Below the pieces are notes generated by a model. The model made no database searches. It saw nothing but the letters and a program-made list of their open reading frames with translations, and was not told the DNA's origin. Below, piece after piece: positions 1-6,495 of a DNA stretch of 11,756 nucleotides (position 1 is its first letter; each line of letters opens with the position of its first letter). Location of the stretch: positions 1 through 11,756 of the forward strand of contig ONXY01000045.1 of NCBI GenBank assembly GCA_900321945.1. The letters are read 5' to 3'. Source of the DNA: an uncultured Eubacteriales bacterium (GTDB taxonomy: Bacteria; Bacillota_A; Clostridia; Christensenellales; Aristaeellaceae). A program made the position numbers and the translations under genes.

Positions 1-1077
1 ATGGCGCTGGATCCGTCCTGCGACGTCATCGTGGCTGTGGGCAGCGGCGTCATCAACGACTGCTGCAAGGTCATGGCGCACGCCTGCGGCCTGCCCAGCA
101 TGGTCGTATGCACCGCGCCGTCCATGGACGGATACTGCTCCAATTCCGCCTCCATGATTCAGAACCGCCTGAAGGTCAGCCTTTACAACGCCTGCCCGGA
201 GGCGATCATCGCGGATACGGATATTCTGGCGACCGCGCCGGATATCATGCTGCAGGCCGGGCTGGGGGACATGCTTGCGAAATACGTATCCATCTGCGAA
301 TGGCGGATCAGCCATCTGGTGCACGGGGATCCCTACTGTGAGGAGATCGCCGGGATGGTCCGCGCCTGCCTGAAGAAGATCACGGATCAGGCGGACGGGC
401 TCATGCGGAGAGAACCGGAGGCGCTGAAGGCGGTGCTGGAGGGGCTGGTGATCAGCGGAATTTCCATGGCTTTTGCGGAGATCAGCCGGCCGGCCAGCGG
501 ACTGGAGCATTATTTCAGCCACCTGTGGGAGATGCAGGCGCTGCAGCGGGGCAGACCTTCGGATCTGCACGGGATCCAGGTCGGCGTGGGCACGCTGCTG
601 ACCCTGTGGATTTACGAGCATATGCTGAACACGGAGACGGTGGACACCGCCCGGGCGGAGGAAGCGATGGCGGCTTTCTCTCCGGAAATGTGGGAGAAGC
701 GGATGCGGGAGATGTTCGGACCCGTCGCGCCGTCCGTGCTTGAAATCGAGAGGAAGACGGGGAAAAACAGGCCGGAAACGCAGCGCGCGCATCTGCGGAT
801 CATCTCGGAACACTGGGACGAGATCCGGAAAATCATCCGGGAGGAACTGCCCCCGCGGGATCAGGTATACGCCCTGATGAAGCGCTGCGGCATGCCGCTG
901 ACGCCGGGGGACCTGGGGATTACGCTGCAGGATACACTGGACGCGCTGACGGGCAGCCGGGAGATCCGGGACAAGTATCTGACCAGCAGCCTGCTGTGGG
1001 ACATGGGGCTGCTGGACGAAACGGCGGAGAAGCTGGGCAGGGAACTGACGGAAACGCACGCGGTATCCGAAGCGTAA
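1..1077 (+). CDS. sn-glycerol-1-phosphate dehydrogenase (AraM/EgsA type), 5'-truncated by window edge
   Basis: Member of the iron-containing-alcohol-dehydrogenase/glycerol dehydrogenase superfamily, AraM/EgsA branch, which interconverts dihydroxyacetone phosphate and sn-glycerol-1-phosphate with NAD(P)H and a bound divalent metal in the cytoplasm. Visible signatures are the nucleotide-binding VGSGVIND stretch near residues 13-20, the TAPSMDGYCS motif around 38-47, the metal-site segment GLGDMLAKY with D90, and histidine candidates H170 or H174 (EHYFSH) and H190 (LHG). The reading frame is open from base 1, and the VGSG motif normally lies about 90-100 residues into the protein, so the ATG at base 1 is probably internal and the N-terminal Rossmann part is missing. 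It ends with TAA at 1077. The HAD phosphatase gene follows after 57 bases, the same pairing (in reverse order) as araL-araM of Bacillus subtilis. Family assignment is firm; the in vivo direction and metal are not visible. Confidence 0.88.
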   Translation: MALDPSCDVIVAVGSGVINDCCKVMAHACGLPSMVVCTAPSMDGYCSNSASMIQNRLKVSLYNACPEAIIADTDILATAPDIMLQAGLGDMLAKYVSICEWRISHLVHGDPYCEEIAGMVRACLKKITDQADGLMRREPEALKAVLEGLVISGISMAFAEISRPASGLEHYFSHLWEMQALQRGRPSDLHGIQVGVGTLLTLWIYEHMLNTETVDTARAEEAMAAFSPEMWEKRMREMFGPVAPSVLEIERKTGKNRPETQRAHLRIISEHWDEIRKIIREELPPRDQVYALMKRCGMPLTPGDLGITLQDTLDALTGSREIRDKYLTSSLLWDMGLLDETAEKLGRELTETHAVSEA

Positions 1078-1134
1078 ACGGGGCGGACGGACCGCGGGAG
1101 ACGGAAGACGAAGGGACAGATCGGAGCGGACGGG

Positions 1135-1944
1135 ATGAAGTGGACGGATAACGGGGACGCGCGGGAAAAGCTGAAGCCGGTACGGTGCTTTCTGCTGGAC
1201 ATGGACGGAACCTTCTACCTGGGGGACAGGCTGATCGAAGGATCGCTGGATTTTCTGGAGGCGCTGCGGAGAACCGGACGGACGGCCCGGTTTCTGACCA
1301 ACAATTCCTCGCGCTCAGCGGCGGCCTATACCCGGAAGCTGGAGCGCCTGGGCGTGCCGGAGGAGTACCGGGATGTGATTTCCTCCGCGCACGCCGCCGC
1401 CCATTACTGCCAGCGCGCGTATCCCGGAGGCCGGTGCTTCCTGATGGGGAATCCGGACCTGCGGCAGGAACTGGCCGGAATGGGGCTGAACCTTCAGGAC
1501 GAGAACCCGGACTACGTGCTGCTGGCTTTTGACACGACGCTGGCATACGACAGGCTCTGCGTGCTGTGCGACCATATCCGCGCCGGACTGCCATATATCG
1601 CGACGCATCCCGATTTCAACTGTCCGACGGAGACGGGCTTCATACCGGATATCGGATCCTTCATGGCGCTGATTGAAGCCAGCACCGGACGCCGGCCGGA
1701 CGTGGTGCTGGGAAAACCTTACGCGGGGATCGTGGAGGAGGCGGTCGCGCGAACGGGATTCGCGAAGAGTGAGATGGCCATGGTGGGAGACCGCCTGTAT
1801 ACCGACGTGGCGACAGGGGTGAACCACGGCCTGACGGGGATTCTGGTGCTGTCCGGCGAAGCGGGCCCGGAAGACCTGGAAACCTCCGACGTACAGCCGG
1901 ATCTGGTTTTCGGCCGGCTCAGCGACATGATTCCCTATCTGTAA
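1135..1944 (+). CDS. HAD-IIA (NagD/AraL-like) sugar-phosphate phosphatase
   Basis: A 269-residue HAD-superfamily hydrolase of subclass IIA, the usual NagD length. Motif I is LLDMDGT with nucleophile D22 and acid/base D24. Motif II is LTNNSSRS with T55 followed by N56 and N57. The motif III lysine is K194 in LGKPYAG. Motif IV is VGDRLYTD with Mg2+-binding D219 and D224. The cap domain lies between motifs II and III, as in NagD, AraL and p-nitrophenyl-phosphatase relatives. Such enzymes hydrolyse small phosphate esters (sugar phosphates, glycerol phosphates, nucleotides) in the cytoplasm, and the substrate cannot be read from sequence. The ATG at 1135 has a GGAG 8 bases upstream. The position after a glycerol-1-phosphate dehydrogenase makes glycerol-1-phosphate or a related polyol phosphate a reasonable but inferred substrate. 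Confidence 0.9.
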   Translation: MKWTDNGDAREKLKPVRCFLLDMDGTFYLGDRLIEGSLDFLEALRRTGRTARFLTNNSSRSAAAYTRKLERLGVPEEYRDVISSAHAAAHYCQRAYPGGRCFLMGNPDLRQELAGMGLNLQDENPDYVLLAFDTTLAYDRLCVLCDHIRAGLPYIATHPDFNCPTETGFIPDIGSFMALIEASTGRRPDVVLGKPYAGIVEEAVARTGFAKSEMAMVGDRLYTDVATGVNHGLTGILVLSGEAGPEDLETSDVQPDLVFGRLSDMIPYL

Positions 1945-1948
1945 CCCG

Positions 1949-1955
1949 AAAGGAG
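1949..1955 (+). promoter_or_regulatory. Ribosome binding site that selects the TTG start at 1964
   Basis: AAAGGAG lies 8 bases before TTG 1964, an ideal spacing. The upstream in-frame GTG at 1955 overlaps the last base of this site and has no room for its own ribosome binding site, so translation almost certainly starts at the TTG, giving an N-terminus of Met-Lys-Lys-Thr. Confidence 0.7.
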
Positions 1956-1963
1956 TGAAGGGA

Positions 1964-3958
1964 TTGAAAAAGACTGCGGCGGTCCTCTGCATCCTGCTCC
2001 TGCTGCTGTCTGCTGCGGCGTGTGCCGAGGGCCGGGAGACGGACCGGGAGGAACTGGGAATTCCCCCAAACGAGACGTTTGCCGTTCTGAGCGCTCCGTT
2101 TGACGACGCGTGGAGGGGAACGGAGGAACGGGACTCCTTCGGCGTCCCGGAAACCTTTACGCTGATCGGCTCCGCCCGGGGAAACGAGTGGCTGATGATC
2201 TCCTTCGACATGGACGGGGAAAGCAGAAAAATCGGCTGGATCAGAACCCCGAATGGGTTTGACGCGGAGGGGGAGATCCCGGAGCTTTCTCTGGAGGGGA
2301 CGCTGTACCGCGTGACGAAGGACAGTCCGCTGACGGACGATCCGGAAAAAAGCCGGAGAAGCGTCGGAACCCTGGCGGAAGGGGAAAGCGTGACCGGCAT
2401 GCTGCGGACGCGTTTCGGGGACACCGAATGGGTGTACGTCGCAACCGAAACGGAAGGAAAGACGGCCTGGGCCTTCACGGAAGCCGGAAGCCTGGAAGAG
2501 GAGGCGCCGTATTACCGGGAGGACGACCGGATCGTAATCCGGGAGGGCGTCGCCCTCATCGGCATTGATTATGAGGACCGTATACCGCTTCAGCCCGGAG
2601 ACGTATGCTGCGGATTCCTGGACGTTTTTTCGGAATTCGGTACAGACATCCGGACCATCGACTTCCCTTCCACGCTGCGCGGACTCGGGGAGGAAGCGAT
2701 CGTACACGCGTATCTGAAGGAACTGACCCTGCCGGACACTCTGATATGGATCAGCGAAAACGCGCTGTCCTACGGATCGGCCGAACGGGTAGTGCTGAAG
2801 CGGGGCTACGCCGCGGGCATTCCCGGCGGAAGCGATTTCAGCGCCGGGTTCTGGGAGGTCGAGGAGGGGAACGCGGTTTATTCCTCCCGGGACGGCGTGC
2901 TGTTCACCGCCGGGGGCAGAACCCTGCTGGACTATCCGGACGGGAAAACCGAGCTGCATTACGACGTTCCCGCGGGGACGGAAGAGATCGGACCTTCCGC
3001 CTTCTGCGACGGCTGGATGGGGATTCCGCTGCAGACGATTTCCCTGCCGGTGGGCCTGAAAAAAATCGGGGCCTGGGCGTTTTCCGGCTGCGGCAGGCTG
3101 CACAGCCTGACCGTACCGCTGACGGTGACCGAAGTCGATCCGACCGCGTTCGCGCAGTGCGTCAGCCTTGAAAGGCTGTCGCTGCCGCCCGGCATTACCG
3201 TACCCCGGGATGTGATCGGAGCGGAGCGGGAGGACTTTTCAAACTACACGGGAGACAACGGCGCGACGCTGACGAAACCCAGGGACAACGGGTACGGCCG
3301 GAGAGAAAAAGACGGGACGGAAGCCTCCGTATCCTATGCCGCGTGGCTGTCCGGGGAAAACGGAGAGGGGCCTGTGCCGCTGTATCCGTCAAAGGACGCG
3401 GATACGCCTTCCCGGGAGGAAAAGTCCGGAACGGAGGTCATAGTGTCGGCCGTCGGCGGCAGCCGGGCGAAAACACTGATCAATTACCGGAAGGAGTTCT
3501 GGACGGATCTGAAATATATCCTGCCGAAGGTCACGGACGCGTTCTTCACGGTTGCCGAGGCGGTTCCCAACGAGGAAGGAAGGCGCGTTCTCGCCGAGGA
3601 GGGCATGGAGTCCGCCGTATTCGGCTGGTTTGATGAGGATACGGCGGAAAGCGTCTTCACACAGCCTGGTTCCGAGGACGGTCCGGAGACATACCTTTCC
3701 CTGGATCAGGTTATCCTCCGGCGGGAGTATACCGGAGACGCGAGGGAACTCGCTTTTCTGTACGCCGTACCGCGGGACACGCCCATCCTTCTCCGCGGCG
3801 CGCCGGACGGAGAGGTCCTGTCATGGACATACAGCGGCGAACAGGCGGAAATCCTGAAACGCGGCGGAGAATGGGCGTACATCCGGACCGCGGGCGGCAG
3901 AGGATGGGTTCCGGAATCCTGCCTCATCGTGATTGAACAGATGAAACCGGACAACTGA
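1964..3958 (+). CDS. Exported protein with SH3-like domains and BspA-type leucine-rich repeats
   Basis: About 664 residues from the TTG start. A signal peptide covers roughly residues 1-22 (MKKTAAVLC, then a Leu run). Cleavage is probably at the ACA site before EGRE; the cysteine there has alanines rather than Leu at -3, so lipidation is less likely. Two SH3-like beta domains follow (about 38-98 and 112-175, the second with the TEWVYVATE and TAWAFTEA pattern). Then come BspA-like LRR_5 repeats (about 219-412, e.g. IRTIDFPSTL, KELTLPDTL, QTISLPVGLKKIGAWAFSGC, LERLSLPPG), a charged low-complexity linker, an unrecognised segment (about 500-590), and a C-terminal SH3-like domain (about 595-660, ending GRGWVPESCL). 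These modules usually bind cell wall, glycans or proteins outside the cell, and no catalytic motif is seen. It lies 19 bases after the HAD gene and 32 before a PstS-like gene, suggesting a shared transcript. The function is unknown. Confidence 0.85.
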   Translation: MKKTAAVLCILLLLLSAAACAEGRETDREELGIPPNETFAVLSAPFDDAWRGTEERDSFGVPETFTLIGSARGNEWLMISFDMDGESRKIGWIRTPNGFDAEGEIPELSLEGTLYRVTKDSPLTDDPEKSRRSVGTLAEGESVTGMLRTRFGDTEWVYVATETEGKTAWAFTEAGSLEEEAPYYREDDRIVIREGVALIGIDYEDRIPLQPGDVCCGFLDVFSEFGTDIRTIDFPSTLRGLGEEAIVHAYLKELTLPDTLIWISENALSYGSAERVVLKRGYAAGIPGGSDFSAGFWEVEEGNAVYSSRDGVLFTAGGRTLLDYPDGKTELHYDVPAGTEEIGPSAFCDGWMGIPLQTISLPVGLKKIGAWAFSGCGRLHSLTVPLTVTEVDPTAFAQCVSLERLSLPPGITVPRDVIGAEREDFSNYTGDNGATLTKPRDNGYGRREKDGTEASVSYAAWLSGENGEGPVPLYPSKDADTPSREEKSGTEVIVSAVGGSRAKTLINYRKEFWTDLKYILPKVTDAFFTVAEAVPNEEGRRVLAEEGMESAVFGWFDEDTAESVFTQPGSEDGPETYLSLDQVILRREYTGDARELAFLYAVPRDTPILLRGAPDGEVLSWTYSGEQAEILKRGGEWAYIRTAGGRGWVPESCLIVIEQMKPDN

Positions 3959-3990
3959 CAGCACAGCGAAAAAACCTGGAGGAAACAAAC

Positions 3991-5046
3991 ATGAAAAGAA
4001 TTTCAGCCGTATGCACCGCCCTGATCCTGGCGCTCGTATCCCTGGCCGCGGGCGCTTCGGCGGAAGGAGGATCCTGGAGCCAGATCAATCAGTCCGTCAC
4101 AAGAGGCGCGGACTGGAAGCGCTTTGTGAACGATCCGTCGGATTTCCAGCTGGGAGAGGCCAGAGCGCTGGAAGGAAGCGAGACGCTGAAAATCGCGGAA
4201 TGGGGGGATTATCCTTCCATCGACGGCTCCACGGTATGCGTGCCGCTGGCCATGGAACTGGCCAGGCAGTGGCTCAACCTCGCGGAAGAGGATCTGAACG
4301 GCTTCGTCAATTTCTCCACGACGCCCTACGCCTACGACAGGCTGTTCCACGGGAAGCCGAATCCCATGGTGACCATCGCGTCCGCGGGGATCATGATGGA
4401 CGACGCGCATCCGGTGGATATCGTGATCGGCACGGGGCCCAACGCGGACGAGCGCCGGGCGGCGGAGGAAGCGGGCGTGGAACTGGTCATGGTTCCCGTC
4501 TGCTACGACGCTTTCGTGTTCCTGGTCAACAGCGCGAATCCGGTGAACACGCTGACCGCGGAGCAGATCCGCGGGATCTACAGCGGCGCGATCCGCGGAT
4601 GGGGCGAGGTCGGCGGAAAGGATGACAGCCTGATCGCGGCCTATCAGCGGCCGCACGGATCCGGAAGCCAGACCGCCATGGAGGAGATGGTGATGGACGG
4701 CTACCGGCTGTCCGCGGCGGATCCGAACTATATTTCCGACGGCATGGCCGACCTGGTGGCGCAGATCGGGAACTACGACAACAGCGTCAACGCGATCGGC
4801 TATTCCTATCTGTACTACGTCAGCAGCCTCTACAAAAGCGGAAGCATGAAGGTGCTGGCCGTGGACGGAACCGCGCCGGACGCGGAGAACCTGCAGAACG
4901 GTTCCTATCCCTTCACCGTATACTACTACGCGGTATATGCCCGCGGGAACGAAACCGCGGAACGGTTCGTGAACTGGATGATCTCCGACGAAGGACAGGC
5001 CTGCGCGGCTCAGGCCGGGTATGTGCCGCTGCGGCGGGTCCCGTGA
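3991..5046 (+). CDS. PstS-like phosphate-type substrate-binding protein, without adjacent permease
   Basis: A 351-residue exported protein of the PstS-like periplasmic binding domain family. The signal peptide is MKRISAVCTALILALVSL with an ASA cleavage site after residue 24; no lipobox cysteine is present. The mature protein has the YPSIDGST ligand-loop motif (D78, G79, S80, T81) and the family segment with LTAEQIRGIYSG and WGEVGG. It then has the RPHGSGSQT loop (H222-T228), corresponding to the R-x-x-GSG phosphate-contacting loop of PstS, and ends in the usual hinge and C-terminal lobe. GGAGG sits 8 bases before the ATG. No PstC, PstA, PstB or PhoU is encoded here, so it either feeds a transporter elsewhere or acts as a secreted or sensing phosphate binder. 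Phosphate is the family ligand, but these Clostridia-type homologues are rarely tested, so the ligand is inferred. Confidence 0.85.
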   Translation: MKRISAVCTALILALVSLAAGASAEGGSWSQINQSVTRGADWKRFVNDPSDFQLGEARALEGSETLKIAEWGDYPSIDGSTVCVPLAMELARQWLNLAEEDLNGFVNFSTTPYAYDRLFHGKPNPMVTIASAGIMMDDAHPVDIVIGTGPNADERRAAEEAGVELVMVPVCYDAFVFLVNSANPVNTLTAEQIRGIYSGAIRGWGEVGGKDDSLIAAYQRPHGSGSQTAMEEMVMDGYRLSAADPNYISDGMADLVAQIGNYDNSVNAIGYSYLYYVSSLYKSGSMKVLAVDGTAPDAENLQNGSYPFTVYYYAVYARGNETAERFVNWMISDEGQACAAQAGYVPLRRVP

Positions 5047-5079
5047 TCCGGGGCGGCGGACAGGAAAGGGGGAAAGTAC

Positions 5080-6306
5080 GTGCAGTACCGGAAGGATAAG
5101 GACGGAAGGGAGCTGTCCGTTCTGGGCTTTGGATGCATGCGCTTTACGAGAAAGGGAAACGCCATTGACGCGGAAAAAGCGGAGAAGGAGATCATGGCGG
5201 CGTATCACGCCGGCGTGAACTACTTTGACACGGCCTATATCTACCCGGGAAGCGAGGCTTTTCTGGGAGCGGCGCTGAAGCGGAACGGAATCCGCGAAAA
5301 GGTGAATATCGCCACAAAACTGCCCCAGTACATGGTCAGCAGCCTGTCCGGGGCGGAGAAGATCTTCCGGGAGGAGCTGGAGCGGCTTCAGACGGATTAC
5401 ATCGATTACTACCTGATGCACATGCTGACGGACGCTGCTCAGTGGGAGAGGCTGAAGCAGATGGGAATTCCGGAGTGGATCCGGAAAAAGAAGGAGGAGG
5501 GGATTATCCGGAACTTCGGATTCTCCTACCACGGAAACACCGAAAACTTCCTGCGGATCCTCCGGGATTTCGACTGGGATTTCTGCCAGATTCAGTACAA
5601 TTACCTGGATGAGACCGCCCAGGCCGGGAAGGCCGGGCTGAAGGCCGCGGCGGAAAAGGGGATCCCTGTCGTGATTATGGAACCGCTCCGGGGCGGGAAG
5701 CTGGTCAGCCTGCTTCCGGCAGAGGCAAAAAAGCTCATGGCGGAGAACGAAAGGGGATGGTCCCCGGCCGCCTGGGGTTTCCGGTGGCTCTTCAACCAGC
5801 CGGAGGTGACCGTGGTTCTGTCCGGCATGAACTCTCTGGAGATGGTGGCTGAAAACACGGCGACCGCGGACGCGGCCGGACCCGGTGATCTGAACGAAAA
5901 GGATTTCGCGCTGCTGGAGAAGGTGAAGGAACTGATCCGGGCCGGGGAGAAGGTCGGATGCACCGGGTGCCGGTACTGCATGCCGTGCCCGCAGGGCGTC
6001 GATATCCCGGGCATTTTCCGGTGCTACAACGCCATGTATACGGAGGGGAAAAGGGACGGACGCTTCCAGTTCGCCCAGACCGTCGGCCTGACCCGGCGGC
6101 CCGCCTTCGCGACGCAGTGCGTCGGATGCGGAAAATGCGAAAAGCACTGTCCGCAGGGAATTCCGATCCGGGAAAAGCTGAAAGAGGCGGACCGGGCACT
6201 CCGGCCTCTGCCCTACAGGATCGGAATCAACGCCGCGCGGGCTTTCATGGTACGGAAGGGAAAAAAACCGCAGAAAAACGGATCCGGGGAAGCGAAACCG
6301 TTATGA
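5080..6306 (+). CDS. Aldo/keto reductase with C-terminal 4Fe-4S ferredoxin-like domain
   Basis: A 408-residue cytoplasmic oxidoreductase of the COG1453 type. The N-terminal TIM barrel (about 1-285) keeps the full aldo/keto reductase tetrad: D50 and Y55 in YFDTAYIYPGSE, K80 in ATKLP, and H114 in YLMHML. The C-terminal domain has two cysteine sets: C294, C297, C300 and C303 followed by Pro (CTGCRYCMPCP), and C347, C350, C353 and C357 followed by Pro (CVGCGKCEKHCP), typical of two 4Fe-4S clusters. The start is GTG at 5080, with AGGAAAGGGGG ending 7 bases before it; no nearer ATG fits. It begins 33 bases after the PstS-like gene, probably the last gene of the upstream operon. The enzyme likely passes electrons between a pyridine nucleotide or carbonyl substrate and iron-sulfur partners. 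Its natural substrate is unknown for most family members. Confidence 0.92.
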   Translation: MQYRKDKDGRELSVLGFGCMRFTRKGNAIDAEKAEKEIMAAYHAGVNYFDTAYIYPGSEAFLGAALKRNGIREKVNIATKLPQYMVSSLSGAEKIFREELERLQTDYIDYYLMHMLTDAAQWERLKQMGIPEWIRKKKEEGIIRNFGFSYHGNTENFLRILRDFDWDFCQIQYNYLDETAQAGKAGLKAAAEKGIPVVIMEPLRGGKLVSLLPAEAKKLMAENERGWSPAAWGFRWLFNQPEVTVVLSGMNSLEMVAENTATADAAGPGDLNEKDFALLEKVKELIRAGEKVGCTGCRYCMPCPQGVDIPGIFRCYNAMYTEGKRDGRFQFAQTVGLTRRPAFATQCVGCGKCEKHCPQGIPIREKLKEADRALRPLPYRIGINAARAFMVRKGKKPQKNGSGEAKPL

Positions 6307-6358
6307 CGGGGAGCGGCGGCGGAACCTCCGGCGCTTTCCGGGAAGAAGCGCGAAAGGA

Positions 6359-6387
6359 TTGCCCGGGGAAAAGCAGGGTGATATAAT
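6359..6387 (+). promoter_or_regulatory. Extended -10 promoter for the ABC importer operon
   Basis: TTGCCC (6359-6364) is followed by a 17-base spacer and a perfect TATAAT (6382-6387), with TG at 6379-6380 giving the extended TGnTATAAT form. This is a strong housekeeping-sigma-type promoter placed 109 bases before the binding-protein ATG. Transcription would begin near 6394-6396. It makes the importer genes an independent unit from the reductase upstream. Confidence 0.75.
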
Positions 6388-6394
6388 ACCCGGT

Positions 6395-6495
6395 GAAATC
6401 ATCACAGCGGCGGATAAAACAGCCGCGGAAAAAAGACTTCCGGACGCGGGAGAACCCCCGCGCCTGAAAGATAAAGGAAAGGAAGGGAAACTGTC
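6395..6495 (+). other. Structured 5' leader of the ABC importer mRNA
   Basis: Between the likely transcription start and the ATG are two small inverted repeats. GCGGC at 6407-6411 pairs with GCCGC at 6422-6426 (10-base loop). CGCGGG at 6445-6450 pairs with CCCGCG at 6457-6462 (6-base loop). A purine-rich tract with the ribosome binding site GGAAGGG (6481-6487) follows. I do not recognise a known riboswitch class. The structures may only be GC-rich chance pairings, so a regulatory role is speculative. Confidence 0.35.

Noticed and set aside
1964..2040. Lipoprotein signal in the LRR/SH3 protein (Cys in SAAACAEG)
   Set aside because: The residue three before the cysteine is Ala rather than Leu/Val/Ile, and a signal-peptidase-I ACA site overlaps. 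Lipidation cannot be excluded but is the weaker reading.
4003..6147. A 714-codon open frame on the minus strand across the PstS-like and reductase genes
   Set aside because: It lies antisense to two genes with intact family motifs and shows no recognisable domain, only Arg/His/Pro/Gly-rich sequence. High GC content removes stop codons from antisense frames.
6331..6351. Inverted repeat GCGCTT/AAGCGC after the reductase as a terminator
   Set aside because: The stem is only 6 bp with a 9-base loop and is followed by GAAAGG rather than a T-run, so it is not a convincing intrinsic terminator.
6395..6495. Known riboswitch (for example TPP) in the importer leader
   Set aside because: I could not find the conserved TPP core (CTGAGA and the ACC...TGAACCTGA region) or any other class signature. 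Only two short hairpins are present.
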